Notes under the pieces: generated by a model
Told to the model about the DNA's origin: nothing
The model's database searches: none
What the model saw: only the letters and a program-made list of their open reading frames with translations
From: Gammaproteobacteria bacterium LSUCC0112
GTDB taxonomy: Bacteria > Pseudomonadota > Gammaproteobacteria > Pseudomonadales > Pseudohongiellaceae
Direction of reading: 5' to 3'
Length of the DNA stretch: 56,720 bases
Assembly: GCA_004535785.1 (NCBI GenBank)
Contig: SPIB01000002.1
Coordinates: 17,465-74,184, forward strand
Shown: positions 50,284 to 56,720 of the stretch, piece after piece
How the letters are laid out: each line of letters opens with the position of its first letter
Position numbering within the stretch: the stretch's first letter is position 1
Position numbers and translations under genes: made by a program

Positions 50284-50922
50284 ATGAGAAGATCTGAAGC
50301 CGTTAGCAGTGAAGCGATGTTGTCACTGATCGAGTCCAATCTCGTCCCCATGGTCGTTGAACAAACGGCCAGAGGGGAGCGGGCTTACGATATCTATTCG
50401 CGATTACTTAAAGAACGGGTTATTTTTCTGGTAGGTCCGGTTGAAGATCACATGGCCAATCTGGTCGTAGCTCAATTGTTGTTTTTGGAGTCGGAAAATC
50501 CGGACAAGGATATCCACCTCTATATCAACTCGCCGGGCGGTGCTGTCACAGCCGGTTTGTCCATTTACGACACCATGCAATTCATCAAGCCTGATGTCAG
50601 CACTATGTGTATTGGCCAGGCTGCCAGCATGGGCGCGTTTTTGTTGACCGGAGGCGCCAAGGGAAAACGCTTTGCGCTGCCCAACTCCCGCATGATGATT
50701 CACCAACCGAGTGGTGGAGCGCAGGGGCAGGCGTCAGATATCGAAATTCAAGCCAATGAAATCCTCAAGATGCGTCAGCAACTTAACGAAATCATGGCAT
50801 TTCACACAGGAAAGACATTGGCAGAAGTGGCCCGTGATACCGAGCGTGATAATTTTATGAACGCGGAACAGGCAGTCTCATACGGCTTGATCGACAAGGT
50901 AATTACGCGCAGAGCCGTGTAG
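50284..50922 (+). CDS. clpP: ATP-dependent Clp protease proteolytic subunit
   Basis: ClpP forms the double heptameric protease chamber used with ClpX. The 212-residue product has a short propeptide before [23 protein letters not shown], catalytic Ser115 (GQAASMGAF) and His140 (MIHQPSGG); the Asp lies near DTERDNF. The ATG at 50284 is preferred to TTG at 50278; it is not certain because an in-frame ATG also occurs near residue 12. clpX follows after 17 nt. Confidence 0.96.
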   Translation: MRRSEAVSSEAMLSLIESNLVPMVVEQTARGERAYDIYSRLLKERVIFLVGPVEDHMANLVVAQLLFLESENPDKDIHLYINSPGGAVTAGLSIYDTMQFIKPDVSTMCIGQAASMGAFLLTGGAKGKRFALPNSRMMIHQPSGGAQGQASDIEIQANEILKMRQQLNEIMAFHTGKTLAEVARDTERDNFMNAEQAVSYGLIDKVITRRAV

Positions 50923-50939
50923 AGTCCGGGAGTTAGTGC

Positions 50940-52223
50940 ATGTCAGATGATCGCTTTAACAAGAGTGACGACAACGGAAAACTGTTGTATTGCTCATTCT
51001 GTGGTAAAAGCCAGCATGAAGTACGCAAGCTGATTGCCGGGCCGTCCGTATTTGTATGCGATGAGTGTGTCGATCTTTGCAACGATATTATTCGCGAAGA
51101 GATTCAGGAAAAAGAGACTGAATCCGGTCGCAAAAAATTGCCGGTGCCAGAAGAAATCAAAAAGACACTGGATGAGTATGTTATTGGTCAGGACAAAGCT
51201 AAAAAAGTCCTCGCTGTTGCGGTTTATAACCATTATAAACGTCTCGGTTATGACCGACGCAGTGGTGATGTTGAACTGGGTAAAAGCAATATTCTGATGA
51301 TCGGTCCGACAGGCACAGGTAAAACCCTGCTTGCCGAGACGCTGGCTCGTTTGCTGGATGTACCGTTTACCATCGCCGATGCCACGACGTTGACTGAAGC
51401 AGGTTATGTCGGCGAAGACGTTGAGAACATTATTCAGAAGCTGTTGCAGAAGTGCGATTACGATGTCGAGAAGGCGCAGATAGGTATCGTCTACATCGAT
51501 GAAATCGACAAAATTTCCCGAAAGTCCGATAACCCTTCAATTACGCGCGATGTGTCAGGGGAGGGTGTGCAACAAGCCCTGCTGAAACTAATCGAAGGCA
51601 CGATCGCATCGGTGCCACCGCAAGGTGGTCGCAAGCACCCGCAGCAAGAGTTTTTGCAGGTAGATACCTCCAATATCCTCTTTATCTGCGGAGGAGCGTT
51701 TGCAGGTCTCGATAAAGTCATTCGCGATCGCTCCGAGAAAAGCGGCATTGGATTCAGTGCCGAAGTGCGCAGTAAAGACACTGACAAGCTTGCAGGTGAC
51801 ACCTTTAAAAATGTGGAGCCCGAAGATCTGGTTAAATTTGGTTTGATACCTGAGTTTGTTGGCCGCCTGCCAATGATCGCAACCCTTGATGAGCTTGATC
51901 TGGACGCGCTGATGCGTATATTGAAAGAACCAAGGAATTCATTGGTGAAGCAGTACGCAAAATTGTTTGAAATGGAAGATGTCGAAATCCAGTTCCGTGA
52001 TGATGCCTTGCAAGCCATTGCTAAAAAAGCAAAAGAACGCAAAACCGGGGCTCGCGGACTTCGCTCAATCATGGAAAGTGTATTGCTGGAGACGATGTTC
52101 AAGATCCCTTCGATGAACAATGTCAGCAAGGTTGTGATTGACGCTGCGGTGATTAATGGTGACTCTGAACCTCTGTTGATGTACGAAACCGAGCCTGTCG
52201 CCAGTACCCGCGCAGCTGAGTAA
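50940..52223 (+). CDS. clpX: ATP-dependent Clp protease ATPase subunit ClpX
   Basis: ClpX unfolds substrates and feeds them to ClpP. The 427-residue product has the N-terminal zinc domain ([11 protein letters not shown] and CDECVDLC), Walker [16 protein letters not shown], Walker [11 protein letters not shown] and the pore region GYVGEDVE. The IGF loop that docks on ClpP appears as SGIGFSAEV. Length equals typical family members (about 424). Confidence 0.97.
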   Translation: MSDDRFNKSDDNGKLLYCSFCGKSQHEVRKLIAGPSVFVCDECVDLCNDIIREEIQEKETESGRKKLPVPEEIKKTLDEYVIGQDKAKKVLAVAVYNHYKRLGYDRRSGDVELGKSNILMIGPTGTGKTLLAETLARLLDVPFTIADATTLTEAGYVGEDVENIIQKLLQKCDYDVEKAQIGIVYIDEIDKISRKSDNPSITRDVSGEGVQQALLKLIEGTIASVPPQGGRKHPQQEFLQVDTSNILFICGGAFAGLDKVIRDRSEKSGIGFSAEVRSKDTDKLAGDTFKNVEPEDLVKFGLIPEFVGRLPMIATLDELDLDALMRILKEPRNSLVKQYAKLFEMEDVEIQFRDDALQAIAKKAKERKTGARGLRSIMESVLLETMFKIPSMNNVSKVVIDAAVINGDSEPLLMYETEPVASTRAAE

Positions 52224-52279
52224 CGCCTGCCCTGTAAAGTCTGCTTGTGAATAACGTCCTGTAATTAAACGTCACGGCT

Positions 52280-52308
52280 CTTGAAATCCGGGAGCCGAGG
52301 CCTCAAAT
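52280..52308 (+). promoter_or_regulatory. Heat-shock (sigma-32) promoter candidate for lon
   Basis: CTTGAAA (52280-52286) is a perfect sigma-32 -35, followed after 14 nt by CCTCAAAT (52301-52308), six of eight matches to the CCCCATNT -10. It lies in the 112-nt clpX-lon gap, about 27 nt before the lon ATG. lon is a known sigma-32 target in E. coli. Confidence 0.6.
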
Positions 52309-52335
52309 TAGTCATCAACTGTCACAACGATACTG

Positions 52336-54798
52336 ATGAGTATGATTATGGGTGATGTTACTGATAACCCCGCCAGCTTGAATGCCGGTCTGCCACTGTT
52401 ACCGCTTCGCGATGTGGTGGTCTATCCACAAATTGTTCAACCACTTTTTGTGGGGCGTCCGCGTTCGATTCGCTCGCTTGAAGTCGCGATGCATAGCCAC
52501 AAACAAGTTTTACTGGTTGCGCAAAAAAACGCCTCGGATGATGATCCCGGTATAAAGGATATTTATGCTGTTGGAACAATTGCCACCATCCTGCAACTGA
52601 TTCGTCTGCCTGACGGCACCGTCAAGGTGTTGGTCGAAGGCGTGACACGTGCCCGTATTCGCAGCGCCGAATTGGTAGATGATTATTTCCAAAGCCAGGT
52701 GGTGCCGTTGCACTCCGATGCCTTGCCTGAAAAACAGGGACAGTTGTTGCTGAAATCGCTGCTTTCCCAGTTTGATCAGTATGTTCAGCTCAGTCGAAAA
52801 ATTCCCCCGGAAGTAATGAGTTCAATTTCCGGTATTGATGAACCGGGTCGCATGGTAGATACCATTGCGTCTCACATGTCGTTGCAGCTGCAAGAAAAGC
52901 AAAACCTGCTTGAGCTGGTCAGCCTCGAGGCTCGTATCGAGCATTTGATGGGCCTCATAGAAGCCGAGATCGACCTGTTTCAGGTTGAGAAACGTATTCG
53001 TGGTCGCGTCAAAAAACAAATGGAAAAAAGCCAGCGCGAGTATTATCTGAATGAGCAGATGAAGGCCATTCAGAAGGAAATGGGCGAGCTGGAAGATGCG
53101 CCAAATGAAGCGGAAGAGCTCAAGGGTCGGATCGAAGGGGCTGGTATGCCCAAAGAGGCTCTGGACAAAGCGCTGGCCGAATGGAACAAGTTGAAGATGA
53201 TGTCGCCGATGTCATCCGAAGCGTCCGTTGTGCGCACCTATCTTGATTGGATGGTGAATATTCCGTGGAAAAAGCGCAGCAAAATCAGTCTTGAGCTCGA
53301 CCGCGCCGAAAAAATTCTGAACGCCGACCATTATGGGCTTGAAGAGGTCAAAGAGCGCATTCTTGAATATCTGGCTGTGCAGCAGCGTGTCAAAAAGCTC
53401 AAAGGCCCCATCTTGTGTCTGGTGGGCCCACCCGGTGTTGGTAAAACCTCGTTGGGTGAGTCGATTGCCAAAGCGACCAACCGCAAGTTTGTGCGGATGG
53501 CGCTGGGCGGCGTGCGTGATGAAGCTGAAATCCGTGGTCACCGACGGACTTACATTGGTTCGTTGCCGGGCAAGCTACTGCAGAAGTTGTCCAAAGCCGG
53601 CGTAAAGAACCCACTGTTCCTGCTCGATGAAATCGACAAAATGGGCATGGATCACCGCGGTGATCCGGCATCAGCCTTGCTGGAAGTGCTTGATCCTGAA
53701 CAAAACAAAAGTTTCAACGATCACTACCTTGAAGTTGACTACGATTTGTCTGAAGTGATGTTTGTGTGCACATCCAACACCATGAACATACCTGGACCGC
53801 TACTCGATCGTATGGAAGTGATTCGTTTGCCGGGATACACCGAGGCCGAAAAGATCAATATTGCTTCCCGGTACCTGTTGCCAAAGCAGTTGCAGGCAAA
53901 CGGTTTGAGAGACAAAGAACTGACGGTACCTGAGGAGACTATACGAGACTTGATCCGATATTACTCACGTGAAGCTGGCGTCCGTGGTCTTGAGCGCGAA
54001 ATCGCCAAACTTTGCCGTAAAGTAGTAAAAGAAGCCGCGCTACGAGATGCAAAAGCAACAGGTAAAAAGGAGACCATGACCATGGTTCTGACGCCTGAGC
54101 TGCTCGAGCATTATTCAGGGGTACGCAAATTTGACTATGGCAGGGCTGAGGAAAGCAACCGGGTTGGTCAGGTAAATGGACTGGCATGGACACAAGTGGG
54201 TGGCGAGTTACTGACCATTGAAGCGGTGGCTGTCGAAGGCAAAGGCAAGACCGTCAAGACCGGATCATTGGGTGATGTCATGCAGGAGTCTATCCAGGCT
54301 GCAATCACCGTTGTAAGAAGCCGGGCAGCCTCACTGGGGCTGAAACCTGGCTTCCATGAGACGGTAGATTTGCATATCCACGTACCGGAAGGGGCTACCC
54401 CTAAAGATGGCCCCAGCGCAGGTGTTGGTATGTGTACGGCCATTGTGTCGGTGTTGACAGGTATCCCGGTGCGTGCGGATGTTGCAATGACCGGGGAAAT
54501 TACACTCAGGGGACAAGTGCTGCGCATTGGTGGTCTGAAGGAGAAGCTGCTGGCCGCTCATCGAGGCAACATCAAGACGGTCATTATTCCGGCGGAAAAT
54601 GAGCGTGATCTGAAAGAGATTCCCGATAACATCAAAGCAGACCTGTCTATTCATGCGGTAAAATGGATCGATCAGGTTCTGGAACTGGCGCTGGAACGAA
54701 TGCCCTTGCCCTTGCCTGATGTTGTGGTGGAGGCAAGTACAGCTGGTAAGGATGCTAGAGATTCAGTTAAAGATGAAAATGCCGTCAGCACCCACTGA
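52336..54798 (+). CDS. lon: ATP-dependent protease Lon
   Basis: Lon degrades misfolded and regulatory proteins. The 820-residue product has the N-terminal substrate domain ([13 protein letters not shown]), coiled coil, Walker [15 protein letters not shown], Walker [11 protein letters not shown] and the C-terminal protease domain with catalytic Ser694 (DGPSAGVGM) and Lys737 ([13 protein letters not shown]). The start at 52336 has no clear ribosome binding site; ATGs at 52342 and 52348 are alternatives. The N-terminus and length fit LonA. Confidence 0.97.
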   Translation: MSMIMGDVTDNPASLNAGLPLLPLRDVVVYPQIVQPLFVGRPRSIRSLEVAMHSHKQVLLVAQKNASDDDPGIKDIYAVGTIATILQLIRLPDGTVKVLVEGVTRARIRSAELVDDYFQSQVVPLHSDALPEKQGQLLLKSLLSQFDQYVQLSRKIPPEVMSSISGIDEPGRMVDTIASHMSLQLQEKQNLLELVSLEARIEHLMGLIEAEIDLFQVEKRIRGRVKKQMEKSQREYYLNEQMKAIQKEMGELEDAPNEAEELKGRIEGAGMPKEALDKALAEWNKLKMMSPMSSEASVVRTYLDWMVNIPWKKRSKISLELDRAEKILNADHYGLEEVKERILEYLAVQQRVKKLKGPILCLVGPPGVGKTSLGESIAKATNRKFVRMALGGVRDEAEIRGHRRTYIGSLPGKLLQKLSKAGVKNPLFLLDEIDKMGMDHRGDPASALLEVLDPEQNKSFNDHYLEVDYDLSEVMFVCTSNTMNIPGPLLDRMEVIRLPGYTEAEKINIASRYLLPKQLQANGLRDKELTVPEETIRDLIRYYSREAGVRGLEREIAKLCRKVVKEAALRDAKATGKKETMTMVLTPELLEHYSGVRKFDYGRAEESNRVGQVNGLAWTQVGGELLTIEAVAVEGKGKTVKTGSLGDVMQESIQAAITVVRSRAASLGLKPGFHETVDLHIHVPEGATPKDGPSAGVGMCTAIVSVLTGIPVRADVAMTGEITLRGQVLRIGGLKEKLLAAHRGNIKTVIIPAENERDLKEIPDNIKADLSIHAVKWIDQVLELALERMPLPLPDVVVEASTAGKDARDSVKDENAVSTH

Positions 54799-54805
54799 CG
54801 GCGGC
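54781..54805 (+). terminator. Hairpin spanning the lon stop codon
   Basis: GCCGTCAG (54781-54788) pairs perfectly with CTGACGGC (54795-54802) around a 6-nt loop, and the lon TGA lies in the second arm. A GGCGGTTT follows, so a weak attenuator is possible but not a classical T-run terminator. Confidence 0.35.
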
Positions 54806-54813
54806 GGTTTCTG

Positions 54814-54843
54814 TTGACACGACTTTCGGCCGCTTGGTATAAA
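54814..54843 (+). promoter_or_regulatory. Strong sigma-70 promoter for hupB
   Basis: TTGACA (54814-54819) matches the -35 consensus perfectly, and TATAAA (54838-54843) follows after 18 nt. The predicted leader to the hupB start is about 140 nt and contains a palindrome, ACTTCC-AGATT-GGAAGT (54908-54924). Confidence 0.75.
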
Positions 54844-54989
54844 GTGGCCGTTGTACGCAGCCGGAACGCCGCGCGCCGCCTGATAGTTGGCCTTCGCCAC
54901 AATTTTTACTTCCAGATTGGAAGTCAGCAGGGCCGCCAGCAAACCACTAAGACAAATTATCAACAGGTTTACAAAAACAAGGGGACATC

Positions 54990-55265
54990 GTGAATAAATC
55001 AGAATTGATCGAAGCCGTTGCGGCGAGCGCAGATTTACCAAAGGCTGCAGCAGCACGAGTGATCGATGCAATGATCGACACCATTACTGAATCGTTGCAA
55101 AAGAGCGAGCCAGTGGTACTGGTTGGTTTTGGCACATTTGCTACCAAAGAGCGCGCTGCTCGTACGGGTCGTAATCCACAAACCGGTGCCACGATCGAAA
55201 TCAAAGCGGCGAAAGTACCTGGCTTTAAACCCGGTAAAGCGTTGAAAGACGCTGTCAACGCCTGA
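54990..55265 (+). CDS. hupB: DNA-binding protein HU-beta
   Basis: This 91-residue nucleoid protein starts with GTG at 54990, with GGGGA 5 nt upstream. It has the HU signature: [37 protein letters not shown] and [15 protein letters not shown], the DNA-binding arm and body. IHF-type residues are not seen. It is between lon and ppiD as in E. coli. Confidence 0.97.
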   Translation: MNKSELIEAVAASADLPKAAAARVIDAMIDTITESLQKSEPVVLVGFGTFATKERAARTGRNPQTGATIEIKAAKVPGFKPGKALKDAVNA

Positions 55266-55348
55266 GTTGATTGAGCGTTCGGGAAGCGCTACTAGCTGTT
55301 CCCGGGCAAGGATCTGATCGGTCGAACGTTATACCCTCAGGTTCCAGT

Positions 55349-55377
55349 AAAGGGCGCATCCTGGATGCGCCCTTTTA
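55349..55377 (+). terminator. Rho-independent terminator after hupB
   Basis: AAAGGGCGCATC and GATGCGCCCTTT pair over 12 bp with a 3-nt loop (CTG), followed by a T. The arm's own T bases complete the run. It lies 83 nt after the hupB stop and 30 nt before ppiD. Confidence 0.85.
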
Positions 55378-55406
55378 GTTTAGATAGATACCGTTCAGGA
55401 AATTGT

Positions 55407-56720
55407 ATGCTGCAGTCGATACGTGATAACTCTCAAGGCGTAATTGCCAAAATCATCATCGGTTTTATTATCGGGTTGATGGCTTTGTTTGGTGCGGAAT
55501 CCATTGTGGGTGGTTTTCTGGGTGGAAATGATGCAGCTTCAGTTAACGGAGAGGAAATCACCGAACAGGAACTGGCGGTCAGCCTTCAGAATCTCATGGC
55601 GTCGCTTGGTGCTGGTGTTGCTGACTTTGATGAGCAACTGCTCAGGGATGTCGCCCTCGGGCAATTAATTGACGACAAACTGCTTTTACAAGCGGCAAAC
55701 GATGCGCGAATGGTGATCTCTCCAGCATCTATCGATCGAGAAATCGTTAACACAGCTCAATTTCAGATTGGGGGGCGCTTCGATCAGGATCTGGCGAGGC
55801 GTACCATGGCAGCCCAAGGCTTCAGTGCCCAGACCTACAGAGCGGCGGTTGCCGAGCGTATGTTGATGGGGCAACTGGTCAATGCTTATTCAAGCACTGC
55901 GTTTGTCACTCAGGATGACATTGCCAGACTTGCTGCGCTTGAGATGCAGTCACGTGATTTCAGATTTGTGTCAGTGCCGCTGGGTACACGAACACTGGGA
56001 GAAGCAATTCCGGAAGCGGAAATCCAGACATACTACGATGCCAACCCAGAGCGCTTTACCTCTGAAGAACAGGTTTCTCTGCAATATGTGGTGTTGGATA
56101 AAAACGATATCTTTAATGAAGTAGAAATTGCAGAGGACCTTGTACGTGCTCAATACGAAGAGCAACGTGCTGCTGCAGTCGCCGATATTGAGCGACGAGC
56201 ATCCCACATCCTGTTGGAAATTGGTTCGGGCCAGACTGAAGAGCAAGTTGTTGCGATTGCCGCCGGCATAAAACAGCGACTGGACAGTGGTGAGGATTTT
56301 GGTGTCCTGGCCCGTGAATTCTCAGTCGATACATTCTCTGCTGAAGCGGATGGTGACATCGGTTATACAAACGGTTCGATTTTCCCGTCTGCGGTTGAGC
56401 AGGCGCTGTTGACCATGGAAGTGGGACAGATATCTGAGCCGGTTGTATCAGAATTTGGTGTGCATGTACTCAAATTGACAGAGTATGCTGCCCAGTCCTT
56501 TCCTGAGTATGAGGAAATTTCTGAGCGTATCAGTCGTGATCTGAAAACAACTGAAGTCGATCAACTATTTTTCAGTCGCATGGAAACACTTGCAAATCTT
56601 GCATTCGAAACATTTGACCTGCAAGCCATCAGTGAAGATCTGGGGCTGGAGATTCAAGAGAGCGAGTTTTTTGGACGTATTGGCGGTTCAGGTGCAGTTA
56701 CTTCCAATCCCACTGTCATT
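55407..56720 (+). CDS. ppiD: Peptidyl-prolyl isomerase PpiD, N-terminal part
   Basis: The frame opens at ATG 55407 (MLQSIRDNSQGVIAK) and is open to the window end, giving 438 residues, so the C-terminus is missing. It has one membrane helix (about 15-38), a SurA-like N-terminal chaperone region (SVNGEEITEQELAVSLQNLM), then a parvulin-type domain (about 265-365; ASHILLEIGSG, LAREFSVDTFSAEADGDIGY, SEPVVSEFGVHVLKL). PpiD is an inner membrane-anchored periplasmic chaperone near the Sec translocon. Confidence 0.95.
   Translation, partial: MLQSIRDNSQGVIAKIIIGFIIGLMALFGAESIVGGFLGGNDAASVNGEEITEQELAVSLQNLMASLGAGVADFDEQLLRDVALGQLIDDKLLLQAANDARMVISPASIDREIVNTAQFQIGGRFDQDLARRTMAAQGFSAQTYRAAVAERMLMGQLVNAYSSTAFVTQDDIARLAALEMQSRDFRFVSVPLGTRTLGEAIPEAEIQTYYDANPERFTSEEQVSLQYVVLDKNDIFNEVEIAEDLVRAQYEEQRAAAVADIERRASHILLEIGSGQTEEQVVAIAAGIKQRLDSGEDFGVLAREFSVDTFSAEADGDIGYTNGSIFPSAVEQALLTMEVGQISEPVVSEFGVHVLKLTEYAAQSFPEYEEISERISRDLKTTEVDQLFFSRMETLANLAFETFDLQAISEDLGLEIQESEFFGRIGGSGAVTSNPTVI

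Noticed and set aside
55270-55325. tRNA-like or riboswitch-like fold after hupB
   Set aside because: The CGGGAA/TTCCCG pair is only 6 bp with a long loop, and the real terminator is further downstream.

Overview
The window is a contiguous, gene-dense chromosomal segment of a Gram-negative gammaproteobacterium, probably an aquatic or marine lineage. The evidence is an outer membrane assembly and lipid A block (rseP, bamA, skp, lpxD, fabZ, lpxA, lpxB), the truD-pcm-nlpD-rpoS block, recA-recX, and the tig-clpP-clpX-lon-hupB-ppiD block, all in classical gammaproteobacterial order. Composition is moderate (GC a little above half, by eye). I see no insertion sequence, prophage, CRISPR array, rRNA or tRNA gene. 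The species cannot be named from this sequence.

Layout. 1-24903 (+): end of rseP, then bamA, skp, lpxD, fabZ, lpxA, lpxB, rnhB, dnaE, accA, tilS, pyrG, kdsA, eno, ftsB, ispD, ispF, truD, pcm, a DUF368 (PopT-type) transporter, nlpD and rpoS, closed by a terminator. Many junctions overlap by 1 or 4 nt. surE, usually between truD and pcm, is missing. 24916-27948 (-): mutS then fdxA. 28078-30265 (+): pncC, then recA with a LexA box in its promoter, then recX.

30262-37034 is the first accessory-looking region. A leftward set encodes a cupredoxin-like secreted protein, a DUF3034 protein and a truncated globin. It is divergent from a membrane-bound class III adenylate cyclase. The cyclase is followed closely by a DUF1015 C-terminal stub, a family 9 glycosyltransferase and an rfbB-type dehydratase. 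37189-42899 (+): fadB without fadA, ttcA, yheU, tusA, an Xni-like nuclease and pdxB. alaA (-) and msrB (+) are divergent, and msrB overlaps a predicted outer membrane barrel gene.

45515-48544 is the second accessory region and the best candidate for an undescribed system. A DUF6502 putative DNA-binding protein and an overlapping Gly/Pro-rich membrane protein are transcribed leftward. A divergent alpha/beta-hydrolase-fold protein that seems to have lost its catalytic residues is transcribed rightward. The 127-bp gap between them holds two near-identical palindromes of the form GTGGGA-N5-TCCCAC, 53 bp apart. One fills the spacer of a good sigma-70 promoter and the other covers the -35 region of the opposing promoter. 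A small DUF6316-like gene ends the region.

48845-56720 (+): tig, clpP, clpX, lon (with a heat-shock-type promoter), hupB (with a strong sigma-70 promoter and terminator) and the start of ppiD, which runs off the window. Together these genes cover envelope biogenesis, DNA replication and repair, the general stress response, and protein folding and degradation. The two accessory regions look like envelope or redox sensing and regulatory add-ons.
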